Source: Pseudorhodobacter sp.
GTDB taxonomy: Bacteria; Pseudomonadota; Alphaproteobacteria; Rhodobacterales; Rhodobacteraceae
Direction of reading: 5' to 3'
DNA: 11,000 nucleotides
NCBI GenBank assembly: GCA_014378345.1
Contig: JACMNW010000351.1
Coordinates: 1-11,000 of the forward strand
The notes under the pieces were generated by a model. The model worked only from the letters and a program-made list of their open reading frames with translations, was not told the origin of the DNA and did no database searches. Both the position numbers and the translations under genes were made by a program. Positions 1 to 7,370 of the stretch are shown here, in pieces; the stretch's first letter is position 1, and every line of letters starts with the position of its first letter.

Positions 1-480
1 AACGGCCACCTGCTTGGCCCCGAGGCATTTGTGATTACCGGACTTGCGCAAGCGGGGGCAGGCTACCGGGTGATAGGCGCGTTTGAAGTGGCGGGCAGTG
101 GCCGCAAGATCATGGTTGATCTGGGGTTTGTGGCCGAGGCTGACCGCGCAGTTGAACTGCCATCGAAACCAATGAAAGTGACTGGAAACCTGAACTGGCC
201 TGCGGAAAAAGACAGTTACACGCCAGAGCCGGAATTGCTGCGAAAACTGTGGTTTGCCCGCGAGGTGGAACGTATGGCAAATGTGTTGGGGACTGAGCAG
301 GTTATGGTCGTGGCGAATGCAATTGATCCGGCGATCCCCGCCATAAGCCCGCTGCCGGTGGATATATCCAGCGTGCCGAATGATCATTTAAACTATGCGA
401 TTACCTGGTTTTCGCTGGCCTTGGTGTGGTTGGGGATGACAGTTCTTCTTCTGTGGCGTATCAGGCGACGGACAGCTTAG
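1..480 (+). CDS. surf1: SURF1 family cytochrome c oxidase assembly protein (3' part)
   Basis: SURF1 proteins are inner-membrane factors that help assemble haem-copper cytochrome c oxidase, probably by assisting haem a insertion. The reading frame is open from base 1, so the N-terminal transmembrane helix and first part of the domain lie outside the window; 159 codons are visible. Family hallmarks seen are GYRVIGAFEV followed by a VDLGFV strand, the WFAREVERMA segment (codons 84-93 from the edge), and the near-C-terminal NDHLNYAITWF (127-137) that leads into the second membrane helix and a basic RIRRR tail. The visible order N-part, periplasmic domain, C-terminal helix is normal for the family. 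thrC starts 12 bases after the stop. In Rhodobacteraceae surf1 commonly closes the cox gene cluster, so oxidase genes are expected just to the left. The family call is secure; the missing 5' end is set by the window edge. Confidence 0.93.
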   Translation, partial: NGHLLGPEAFVITGLAQAGAGYRVIGAFEVAGSGRKIMVDLGFVAEADRAVELPSKPMKVTGNLNWPAEKDSYTPEPELLRKLWFAREVERMANVLGTEQVMVVANAIDPAIPAISPLPVDISSVPNDHLNYAITWFSLALVWLGMTVLLLWRIRRRTA

Positions 481-492
481 ACTGAGGATATG

Positions 493-1878
493 ATGCGCTA
501 TATCTCGACCCGCGGCACGGCCCCGATCCTTTCGTTCGGCGAGGCGATGATGACGGGCCTTGCCCGTGATGGTGGGCTTTATGTGCCGGAAGTTGTGCCC
601 ACTCTCACCGAAGCCGAGATTGCTGCGATGGCGGGGCAAAGCTACGAGGATATCGCCTTTGCGGTGATGCGGCCTTATCTGGGCGATACCTTTGGTGATG
701 ATGAATTCCGGCGCCTGATCGTCAAGGCCTATGCGGGCTTTGGCCATGCTGCCCGTGCGCCTTTGGTGCAGTTGGGTGCGAACCATTTTCTGCTGGAACT
801 GTTTCACGGCCCCACATTGGCCTTCAAAGATTTTGCCATGCAGTTGATTGGCCAGATGATGCAGGCGGCCTTGGCCAAGACAGGCCAACGGATCACCATT
901 GTGGGGGCCACGTCTGGCGATACCGGATCAGCCGCGATGGAGGCGTTTCGCGGGCTTAGCAACGTTGACCTTTTTATCCTTTATCCGCATGGCCGGGTGT
1001 CTGAGGTGCAGCGCCGCCAGATGACAACGCCGTCAGAGGCGAATGTTCACGCCTTGGCGATGGACGGTGATTTTGATGATGCCCAAGCCCGCGTGAAGGA
1101 TATGTTCAACGATTTCGCATTCCGGGATGGCGTGCGGTTGGCGGGGGTGAATTCGATAAACTGGGCGCGGGTTCTGGCACAGGTGGTGTATTATTTCAGC
1201 GCTGCCGTGTCTTTGGGCGCGCCGCATCGCAGCGTTTCGTTCACTGTGCCAACCGGCAATTTTGGCGACATTTTCGCAGGCTACATCGCGCGCAAGATGG
1301 GCCTGCCGATTGAGCGGCTGGTGATTGCCACCAATCATAATGATATTTTGCACCGCGCTCTGACCACGGGGAACTATCTAAAAGACGGCGTGCGCGCGTC
1401 GATCAGCCCGTCGATGGATATTCAGGTTTCGTCGAATTTTGAGCGGGCGTTGTTTGATGCCTACGGCAGAGATGGCCAAGCTGTGACGGCGCTGTTGGGC
1501 GAACTGGGGGCGGGGGGCTTTCACATCAGCCAAGGCGCGCTGGAATATTTGCGCAGCACCTTCGCGTCGGGCCGCTGTTCGGAGGATGAAACGAGCGCCA
1601 CGATCAAGACGTTTTACGCGACGACGGGCGAGGTTCTGTGCCCGCATTCCGCCGTCGGCGTGCATGTCGCAGGGGCGCATCAAAGTGCGACCCCAATGAT
1701 CACGCTGGCCACGGCGCATCCGGCCAAATTCCCCGATGCGGTAGAGGCAGCGATGGGGATACGTCCGCCCTTGCCCACACGCATGGCTGATCTTTATACT
1801 CGACCCGAACGCCTGACGCGCGTACCCAATGATCTGGGGGCTTTGCAAAGCCTTATCCGCGAAAGGATTGCCCATTGA
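493..1878 (+). CDS. thrC: Threonine synthase
   Basis: Pyridoxal-phosphate enzyme that converts O-phospho-L-homoserine to threonine and phosphate, the last step of threonine synthesis in the cytoplasm. Numbered from base 493 the protein has 461 residues, usual for the longer Gram-negative/fungal class of ThrC. The N terminus MRYISTRG is typical. The PLP lysine is K112 in FHGPTLAFKDF, the GATSGDTGSAA loop lies at 138-148, NSINWAR at 220-226, and the phosphate-binding PTGNFGD loop at 253-259. Two ATGs are adjacent (490 and 493). The GAGG at 484-487 lies 5 bases before the second but only 2 before the first, so 493 is preferred; the difference is one Met. It follows surf1 closely with no visible promoter, and its TGA overlaps the TTG start of the next gene, which suggests a single operon. 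No odd residues were seen. Confidence 0.97.
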   Translation: MRYISTRGTAPILSFGEAMMTGLARDGGLYVPEVVPTLTEAEIAAMAGQSYEDIAFAVMRPYLGDTFGDDEFRRLIVKAYAGFGHAARAPLVQLGANHFLLELFHGPTLAFKDFAMQLIGQMMQAALAKTGQRITIVGATSGDTGSAAMEAFRGLSNVDLFILYPHGRVSEVQRRQMTTPSEANVHALAMDGDFDDAQARVKDMFNDFAFRDGVRLAGVNSINWARVLAQVVYYFSAAVSLGAPHRSVSFTVPTGNFGDIFAGYIARKMGLPIERLVIATNHNDILHRALTTGNYLKDGVRASISPSMDIQVSSNFERALFDAYGRDGQAVTALLGELGAGGFHISQGALEYLRSTFASGRCSEDETSATIKTFYATTGEVLCPHSAVGVHVAGAHQSATPMITLATAHPAKFPDAVEAAMGIRPPLPTRMADLYTRPERLTRVPNDLGALQSLIRERIAH

Positions 1879-3134
1879 CGCTTCGTCTTGATACGCTGCC
1901 AAACGGGTTTCGCATTGTCACCGAACATATGCCGGGGCTGCAATCAGCGTCGGTCGGCATTTGGGTGACAGCGGGTGGACGACATGAGCGGGCTGAACAA
2001 AACGGCATTGCGCATTTTTTGGAACATATGGCGTTCAAGGGCACGAAGAAGCGATCTGCTTTGCAGATTGCTGAGGAAATTGAAGATGTTGGCGGCTATA
2101 TCAACGCCTATACATCCAAGGAAATGACCGCCTATTATGCGCGGGTTTTGTCCGCAGATGTAGCGCTGGCGTTGGATGTCATCTCTGACATCGTGCTGAA
2201 CCCGGTGTTTGACGAGCGCGAGATCGAGGTTGAACGCAATGTGATCTTGCAGGAAATCGGCCAGTCGCTGGACACGCCCGACGATATTATTTTCGATTGG
2301 CTGCAAGAGGCAAGCTATCCGGACCAGCCGTTCGGGCGCACCATTTTGGGGCCAGAGGGGCGGGTGGCAGGTTTCAAGCGCGAAGATCTGACGCGGTTTG
2401 TGGCCGAACATTATGGCCCCGATCAGATGATTTTAGCAGCGGCTGGCGGCGTGGACCATGACGCGATTGTAGCCCAAGCGACTGAGATTTTCGGCGGGCT
2501 GAAACCTGTCGGCGCGCCGACGGTGCAGGTCGCGACCTTTGGCGGGTTGGAGCGGCGTGAGGTCAAGGATCTGGAGCAGGTGCATTTTGCGCTGGCCTTT
2601 GAATCGCCCAATTACCGCGCGCCGGATGTGTATGCAGCGCAGATCTATGCCACGGCACTGGGCGGCGGCATGTCGAGCCGGCTGTTCCAGAAAATTCGCG
2701 AAGAACGCGGGCTGTGCTATTCGATTTTCGCGCAAAGCGGGGCCTATGAAGATACCGGTCAGATTACCATTTATGCAGGGACATCTGAGGATGAAATATC
2801 CGATCTGATGCAGCTGACGGTGGACGAGCTGAAACGTGCCGCCGACGACATGTCAGATGCCGAGGTTGCCCGTGCGCGGGCGCAACTGAAAGCCGGGTTG
2901 CTGATGGGGCTGGAAAGCCCGTCGGCCCGCGCTGAACGTCTGGCGCGATTGCTGGCGATCTGGGGCCGGGTGCCGGATGTGGATGAAGCCGTACAACGCA
3001 TTGATGCGGTCGGCACATCTGACGTGCGCAAATATGCGGCGGAAATGGCAGGATCACGCGCCGCCCTGGCATTGTATGGCCCGGTCGGCAAGGCGCCGGG
3101 GCTGGAGGCTGTGCGCAAAAGCCTGCTCGCCTGA
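1875..3134 (+). CDS. M16 family zinc peptidase, mitochondrial-processing-peptidase-like
   Basis: Pitrilysin-clan (M16B) zinc metallopeptidase, 419 residues, with one catalytic N-terminal half and an inactive-type C-terminal half, the usual size for one MPP-like subunit. The inverted zinc motif HFLEH is at residues 47-51 and runs into MAFKGT, a stretch also typical of the mitochondrial processing peptidase beta subunit. The distal zinc ligand is E127 in NVILQEI, 77 residues after E50, the family spacing. The glycine-rich ALGGGMSSRLFQKIREERGL segment near residue 260-280 is the second-domain signature. The start is TTG at 1875, overlapping the thrC stop as TTGA; AAGGA at 1863-1867, 7 bases upstream, supports it, and the first in-frame ATG would remove a conserved strand. 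No signal peptide is visible, so it is probably cytoplasmic. The bacterial substrate is unknown. Alphaproteobacterial members of this group are considered relatives of the mitochondrial enzyme. Confidence 0.93.
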   Translation: MTLRLDTLPNGFRIVTEHMPGLQSASVGIWVTAGGRHERAEQNGIAHFLEHMAFKGTKKRSALQIAEEIEDVGGYINAYTSKEMTAYYARVLSADVALALDVISDIVLNPVFDEREIEVERNVILQEIGQSLDTPDDIIFDWLQEASYPDQPFGRTILGPEGRVAGFKREDLTRFVAEHYGPDQMILAAAGGVDHDAIVAQATEIFGGLKPVGAPTVQVATFGGLERREVKDLEQVHFALAFESPNYRAPDVYAAQIYATALGGGMSSRLFQKIREERGLCYSIFAQSGAYEDTGQITIYAGTSEDEISDLMQLTVDELKRAADDMSDAEVARARAQLKAGLLMGLESPSARAERLARLLAIWGRVPDVDEAVQRIDAVGTSDVRKYAAEMAGSRAALALYGPVGKAPGLEAVRKSLLA

Positions 3135-3718
3135 TGCTTGGGTTGCGCCGAAAAGTTCGGGTTGAAGCGGACCGGGTAACTCTGCGCTTGCCGCAGCATA
3201 ACGATTGGCGTGCCTGGACCACATTGCGTGACGCGAGCGCTGATTTTTTGCGCCCCTGGGAACCGGTTTGGGCGCAAGATCATTTGTCGCGCCGGGCCTT
3301 CACCAACCGGGTGTATTGGGCGGCGCGGGCGGAATCTCAAGGCACGGCACTGCCTCTGTTGATGTTTCGGCGAGAGGATGGCGCGCTTTTGGGGGCGATT
3401 ACCTTGGATAATATTCGCCGTGGCCCTGCACAGGCAGGCACAATCGGCTATTGGGTGGGGGCGGCCTATGCGCGGCAAGGCTATATGCGCGAGGCGATTG
3501 AGGCGGTGGTACACCATGCATTCCAGCAGCTGGACCTGAGCCGGGTTGAGGCCGCCTGTTTGCCCGGTAACGCCGCATCGCGGGGTGTATTGGAGAAAAC
3601 CGGTTTCAAATACGAAGGCGTCGCGCAAAGCTATCTGCAGATTAACGGCCGCTGGCGCAACCATGTGCTGTATGCAAACCTGCGGTCTGACAGGCGCGGC
3701 AAGACGGAAACCGGGTAA
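3134..3718 (+). CDS. GNAT acetyltransferase, RimJ/RimL-like
   Basis: Acetyl-CoA dependent N-acetyltransferase of the RimJ/RimL type, 194 residues. Relatives acetylate the N terminus of ribosomal proteins or other amines; the substrate here cannot be told. Seen in the sequence are the N-terminal RVTLRLPQHNDWRAW strand-helix, the GTIGYWVGAAYARQGYMREA segment that forms the acetyl-CoA pyrophosphate loop (ARQGYM at 113-118), and the late NAASRGVLEKTGF motif (146-158), all characteristic of this subfamily. The ATG overlaps the stop of the peptidase gene by one base (TGATG). No convincing ribosome-binding site stands before it, so translation probably depends on ribosomes finishing the upstream gene. 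The same peptidase-acetyltransferase pair is a familiar neighbourhood in Rhodobacteraceae. The family is secure; the specific name RimJ is not. Confidence 0.9.
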   Translation: MLGLRRKVRVEADRVTLRLPQHNDWRAWTTLRDASADFLRPWEPVWAQDHLSRRAFTNRVYWAARAESQGTALPLLMFRREDGALLGAITLDNIRRGPAQAGTIGYWVGAAYARQGYMREAIEAVVHHAFQQLDLSRVEAACLPGNAASRGVLEKTGFKYEGVAQSYLQINGRWRNHVLYANLRSDRRGKTETG

Positions 3719-3727
3719 GGGGCGGAT

Positions 3728-5143
3728 ATGCTAAATCCTGCAGATGCCAATTTTGCCGCCGTTTTAACCGGGCTTTTGCCGGATGATTGCATTGGTGTGC
3801 CAGAACCGCGCCATCTGGAAGACCCGCGCGGGCGCTGGATGGGCGAGGCTGCGGTTTTGGCGCGGCCAAGGTCGGTTGACGAGGTTGCAATGATCGTGCG
3901 TACCTGTGCGAAGGCACTGGTGGGGATTGTGCCTTGGGGTGGGGGAACGGGGCTGGTCGGTGGGCAGGTGATGCCGAACGGAGTGGCCCCTTTGATCCTG
4001 TCGCTGGAACGGATGGCGGCCATTCGGACGGTTTATCCGTCTGAAAATGTGATGATCGCCGAAGCCGGGGCGATTTTGGCCGATGTGCAGGCGGCGGCTA
4101 CCGCAGTGGATAGGTTGTTCCCGTTGTCATTGGCATCGGAAGGGTCTGCACGGATTGGCGGCAATCTGGCCACCAATGCGGGCGGGGTGAACGTGCTGCG
4201 CTATGGCAATGCCCGCGATTTATGTTTGGGATTAGAGGCGGTTATGCCTGATGGGGCAATCTGGCATGGGCTGAAACGCCTGCGCAAGGACAACACCGGC
4301 TATGATCTGCGCAATCTGATGATCGGGTCGGAAGGCACTTTGGGCGTAATTACGGCAGCCAGTTTGCGGTTGTTTCCGGTGCCTGCTGAACAGGGGGCGG
4401 CATTTTTCGTGGTGCCCGGTCCTGCCGCCGCGTTAGAGCTGCTGGCATTGGCGCAAGCCCTGCTTGGGGGCGGAATTTCTGCCTTTGAATTGATCAACAT
4501 TCAGGGATTGGAATTTCTGCGCGAAACCATGCCCGAGGTGCGGCAGCCCTTTGCCGCAAAGCCCGAATGGATGGTGCTGATTGACCTTGGCCTTGGGCAG
4601 GGCCATTCCGTGCCAGAGGCATTGGCGGGGCTGTTTGAAACGGGTTTGTCGCGTGGATTGGTCAGCGATGGAGTGATCGCGGGGTCTGCGGCGGAACGGG
4701 ATCAATTCTGGACCTTGCGCGAATCCATTCCGCTGGCCAACCGGAAAATTGGTGCGATATCGTCGCATGACATTTCTCTGCCGCTGGGTGAGATTGCAGG
4801 GTTCATTCCGCGCGCCGGGGCTGCTTTGGCCAAGCTGGGCATCTGGCGGATCAACTGTTTTGGCCATCTGGGCGATGGTAATCTGCATTATAACGTTTTC
4901 CCGATACAGGGAAAAACCCGCGGCGATTATGCGGGCCAGCGCGAGGCTATCAAAACCTGTGTGCATGATTTGGTTAATGACGTAGGAGGTTCGGTCAGTG
5001 CGGAACACGGCATCGGGCGGTTGAAAGTAGGCGATCTGGAACGCTATGGTGACCCGGCGAAACTGGCCGCGATGCGGGCAATCAAAACGGCACTGGATCC
5101 GATAGGGATTATGAACCCCGGCGCGGTGTTGCGATTGCCATGA
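3728..5143 (+). CDS. FAD-linked oxidase, probable D-2-hydroxyglutarate dehydrogenase
   Basis: Flavoenzyme of the FAD-linked oxidase (PCMH/VAO) family, 471 residues, predicted cytoplasmic, with an N-terminal FAD-binding half and a C-terminal substrate and metal half. Seen are the FAD loop PWGGGTGLVGG (69-79), IGGNLATNAGG (143-153), and RKDNTGYDLRNLMIGSEGTL (from 186), a run very like D-2-hydroxyglutarate dehydrogenase and its D-lactate and glycolate (GlcD) relatives. The C-terminal HLGDGNLHYNV (H380 and H387) and SAEHGIG (E426, H427) match the metal-binding and catalytic residues known in bacterial D-2-hydroxyglutarate dehydrogenases. It would oxidise a D-2-hydroxy acid to the 2-oxo acid and pass electrons to a carrier such as ETF. 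AAGGGG at 3717-3722, 5 bases before the ATG, fixes the start; it begins 9 bases after the acetyltransferase stop, so it is co-transcribed. D-2-hydroxyglutarate arises as a by-product of SerA-type serine synthesis, but a D-lactate-type substrate remains possible. Confidence 0.88.
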   Translation: MLNPADANFAAVLTGLLPDDCIGVPEPRHLEDPRGRWMGEAAVLARPRSVDEVAMIVRTCAKALVGIVPWGGGTGLVGGQVMPNGVAPLILSLERMAAIRTVYPSENVMIAEAGAILADVQAAATAVDRLFPLSLASEGSARIGGNLATNAGGVNVLRYGNARDLCLGLEAVMPDGAIWHGLKRLRKDNTGYDLRNLMIGSEGTLGVITAASLRLFPVPAEQGAAFFVVPGPAAALELLALAQALLGGGISAFELINIQGLEFLRETMPEVRQPFAAKPEWMVLIDLGLGQGHSVPEALAGLFETGLSRGLVSDGVIAGSAAERDQFWTLRESIPLANRKIGAISSHDISLPLGEIAGFIPRAGAALAKLGIWRINCFGHLGDGNLHYNVFPIQGKTRGDYAGQREAIKTCVHDLVNDVGGSVSAEHGIGRLKVGDLERYGDPAKLAAMRAIKTALDPIGIMNPGAVLRLP

Positions 5144-5147
5144 GTTT

Positions 5148-5173
5148 GCCCCACCGGGGTGAACCGGCGGGGC
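5148..5173 (+). terminator. Hairpin after the surf1-thrC operon, possible terminator
   Basis: An inverted repeat of 10 bases, GCCCCACCGG (5148-5157) and CCGGCGGGGC (5164-5173), with a single A/C mismatch and a 6-base loop, begins 4 bases after the stop of the FAD-linked oxidase. It sits in the 137-base gap between two convergent operons, the right place for a terminator. No T-run follows, so it is not a classical intrinsic terminator; it may work with Rho or only protect the 3' end of the mRNA. The rest of the gap to 5280 is AT-richer near apt and contains only a weak 5-bp hairpin (GGTTT/AAACC, 5217-5231). Confidence 0.35.
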
Positions 5174-5280
5174 TGGGGGTCGAAGTGGGTCACGTGGTGC
5201 AAGCAGCGCCCTTTCAGGTTTGGGTGAAACCCGATGCAATCATCTATAAATTGATTCTCTTAACAAACCATTTAGCTTGG

Positions 5281-5814
5281 TCACAGTCCGTCAAAGGCAC
5301 AAAGGGCGTGCACATCCATGCCCATCGCCTCAAGCCGTTTGCGGCCGCCAAGCTCTGGTAAATCAACAACAAAAGCGCAACCGATGACTTGTCCGCCAAG
5401 CCTTTCGATCAGGCGAATGCCTGCCTCGGCGGTACCGCCAGTGGCCAGCAAATCATCGACAAGCAGCACCTTTTCGCCAGGCTGTAGCGCATCATCATGC
5501 ACTTCGATCACCGCTTCACCGTATTCCAGCGTGTAGGATTGCGCGGTGGTGCGGCCCGGCAGTTTTCCCTTTTTGCGGATCGGCACAAAGCCCTTTGACA
5601 GCTGATGCGCAACGGCGCCACCAAGGATAAAACCCCGTGCTTCCAGCCCCGCGACCTTGTCTATCGCCAAGCCCGCATAGGGGGAAAGTAGCTGGTCAAT
5701 GGCCATTCGGAAACCACGCGCATCGGCGAACAGGGTGGTTACATCACGAAATAATATCCCTTCATGCGGGAAATCGACAATGGTGCGGATGTAGTCTTTG
5801 ACAGTTTTTTGCAT
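5281..5814 (-). CDS. apt: Adenine phosphoribosyltransferase
   Basis: Cytoplasmic purine salvage enzyme that joins adenine and PRPP to give AMP and pyrophosphate. From the ATG at 5814 it has 177 residues, the normal size for Apt. The N terminus VKDYIRTIVDFPHEGILFRD is a family hallmark, followed by GLEARGFILGG (57-66), the flexible KKGKLPG loop (81-87) and the PRPP-binding motif VLLVDDLLATGGT (116-128) with its paired aspartates D120 and D121. The frame stays open for 22 more codons upstream, but these overlap the end of the preceding gene and do not resemble Apt. The chosen start lies 13 bases after that gene's stop, with an AAGG 11 bases before it, a rather long spacing. It is the last gene of the mtnP operon; the adenine it uses is the direct product of MtnP. 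Confidence 0.96.
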   Translation of the reverse strand: MQKTVKDYIRTIVDFPHEGILFRDVTTLFADARGFRMAIDQLLSPYAGLAIDKVAGLEARGFILGGAVAHQLSKGFVPIRKKGKLPGRTTAQSYTLEYGEAVIEVHDDALQPGEKVLLVDDLLATGGTAEAGIRLIERLGGQVIGCAFVVDLPELGGRKRLEAMGMDVHALCAFDGL

Positions 5815-5827
5815 GTTGTTCAGGGCC

Positions 5828-6496
5828 TTATGGCAATTTCGGATAATGGCGGCGCAGGGCCATGACATCTTGTGCGCCAAGCGCCGTCAACTGGTTGCTG
5901 CTTTCAGAAAAGATCGACCGCCTTTGGTAATAGTGCCCACCGATATCGGTCAGCAGGCCCATGGACTGGGTAACTTCTTCCAGCACGATTGATGTCACAT
6001 CGGCGGGGTCAATGTCTTTGCCAATCACGATTGCGCCTTTGATCAGGGTAAAATCATCACGCCACCAAAGCTGCACCTTGGCGACTTCAATGATTTCGCC
6101 GTCCAGAGGATTCAGCCCGGTATTGCGGATTGCATCGCCTTCAACAATGTTAAGAAGATGAATACCAATATCAGGTTTTATTTCTTTATCCCATAGGGTT
6201 ACATGTAGTTTTGCATCTACCGCATTAAGTTTTGCAATGGTGGAAGCGAGGGCTACAGCGGCCAGTTGGGCCACGTTTGCCGGGTAGCCATCTTCAACTT
6301 GCACTATGCCGATGGAGACATCTTGCGCATTGGTCGGGGACCAGCGGACAAGCTCTTTTTGGCAGTCCCCACCAAGGGGGGCAGCGCAGGATACGAGGCG
6401 GTAAAAATCGGTGTCAGACAGAGGGGCGTTGGCGGTGATGAATTCTTGGGCAGCTGCGCCATTTGCCGTGAGTAAAAGGGCAAGAACGAGCTTCAT
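5828..6496 (-). CDS. Exported protein of unknown function, DUF2927-like
   Basis: A 222-residue protein of unknown function. Residues 1-16 form a signal peptide (short basic start, LVLALLLTA core, AAA-QE cleavage site), so the mature protein is probably periplasmic. Two cysteines (C37 and C45) could form a disulfide after export. The C-terminal part, LEEVTQSMGLLTD (172-184) followed by SIFSESSNQLTALGAQDVMALRRHY, resembles what I recall of the DUF2927 group common in Rhodobacteraceae. The EEVTQSMG segment lines up with the zinc helix HExxHxxG of metzincin proteases, but the histidines are replaced by E173 and Q177, so zinc catalysis is unlikely. Its ATG overlaps the mtnP stop (ATGA) and has an AGGG 4 bases upstream, so it is translated with mtnP. 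Nothing in it points to purine metabolism. The family assignment is from memory of its motif and is moderate; the gene itself is well supported. Confidence 0.82.
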   Translation of the reverse strand: MKLVLALLLTANGAAAQEFITANAPLSDTDFYRLVSCAAPLGGDCQKELVRWSPTNAQDVSIGIVQVEDGYPANVAQLAAVALASTIAKLNAVDAKLHVTLWDKEIKPDIGIHLLNIVEGDAIRNTGLNPLDGEIIEVAKVQLWWRDDFTLIKGAIVIGKDIDPADVTSIVLEEVTQSMGLLTDIGGHYYQRRSIFSESSNQLTALGAQDVMALRRHYPKLP

Positions 6497-7359
6497 AGCA
6501 CCCTGCCAGCAACAGCATCCAAGCGCGCAAGAAGGGCAGGATCGCGCTTATCCGGGGCAGTCATCAGGGCATTGTCCAGCGCGCGGTCACAGCCATGGGG
6601 GCAGGGCGCCCGGCTGGTATTTAATAGGCCGGAAAGGTGTGAAATCAGCGACTTGGCACTTGAAGAATTTGCTGTAAGCGTTTGAAGTACTTGGGATACA
6701 TCAACAGCACCGTGGCCTTCATGCCAGCAATCAAAATCGGTGACCATGGCCACGGATGCGTAGCAAAGTTCGGCTTCGCGGGCAAGTTTCGCCTCGGGCA
6801 TGCCGGTCATGCCGATGACATCGCAACCCCAGGATCGGTACAGACGAGATTCGGCCAGGGTAGAGAATTGCGGGCCTTCCATCGCCAGGTAAGTGCCACC
6901 TTGGTGGACCTTTACACCCGCCAGTTCGGCGGCCTTTGCGCATGCTGCTGACAGGCGCGGGCAGGTTGGGTGCGCCAATGACACATGGGCGACACAACCG
7001 GGGCCGAAGAAGGATTTTTCCCGCGCGAATGTTCGGTCAATATATTGATTTACAATGACAAAATCACCGGGCGCGTAGTCTGCACGCAAAGATCCTACGG
7101 CGGAAACGGCCACCACATCGGTGACGCCCAAGCGTTTCAGGACGTCAATATTGGCGCGGTAAGGCACAGTGCTTGGGGTGTGGATATGCCCCCTGCCGTG
7201 GCGGGGCAGGAAGGCAATCGGCAGGCCGCGCAAGCGGCCTACAAGAATGTCATCCGAGGGGGCACCGAAGGGGGAGTTGACTGTTACCCAGTTGGCATCT
7301 TCCAACCCGTCAATCTGGTAGACGCCAGAGCCGCCAATGACGCCGATCATGGTTTGCAT
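6493..7359 (-). CDS. mtnP: S-methyl-5'-thioadenosine phosphorylase
   Basis: Cleaves methylthioadenosine, a by-product of polyamine and acyl-homoserine-lactone synthesis, with phosphate to adenine and 5-methylthioribose-1-phosphate. The protein has 288 residues, usual for the MTAP/PNP family-2 phosphorylases. Seen are the phosphate loop GVIGGSGVY (6-14), LPRHGRGH (51-58) with R53-H54, YRANI (67-71), the MEGPQFST segment (160-167), IGMTGMPEAKLAREAE (182-197), and TDFDCW (207-212). The two aspartates D208 and D210 there are the residues that select 6-aminopurines, which favours methylthioadenosine over inosine or guanosine. The ATG at 7359 has a GAGG 7 bases upstream, which favours it over a second ATG three codons later. 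It is the first gene of an operon with the exported protein and apt; the upstream gap of 123 bases carries repeats and a C-rich leader that may regulate it. Confidence 0.95.
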   Translation of the reverse strand: MQTMIGVIGGSGVYQIDGLEDANWVTVNSPFGAPSDDILVGRLRGLPIAFLPRHGRGHIHTPSTVPYRANIDVLKRLGVTDVVAVSAVGSLRADYAPGDFVIVNQYIDRTFAREKSFFGPGCVAHVSLAHPTCPRLSAACAKAAELAGVKVHQGGTYLAMEGPQFSTLAESRLYRSWGCDVIGMTGMPEAKLAREAELCYASVAMVTDFDCWHEGHGAVDVSQVLQTLTANSSSAKSLISHLSGLLNTSRAPCPHGCDRALDNALMTAPDKRDPALLARLDAVAGRVL

Positions 7360-7370
7360 GCGTAGACCTC

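Noticed and set aside
2771..3664. Long minus-strand open frame (297 codons) opposite the peptidase and acetyltransferase
   Set aside because: It spans two genuine overlapping genes on the other strand and gives an Arg/Pro/Ser-rich product without motifs.
4433..5239. Minus-strand open frame (268 codons) opposite the FAD-linked oxidase
   Set aside because: Antisense shadow of a well-supported gene; low-complexity start and no family features.
5140..5361. Small plus-strand reading frame of 73 codons that overlaps the oxidase stop as ATGA
   Set aside because: The overlap looks like coupling, but the frame runs 80 bases into apt on the other strand, has no recognisable domain and contains the hairpin; it is most likely chance.
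5815..5880. 22-codon N-terminal extension of apt
   Set aside because: It overlaps the end of the preceding gene, has no family similarity, and the standard Apt N terminus begins at the Met encoded at 5814.
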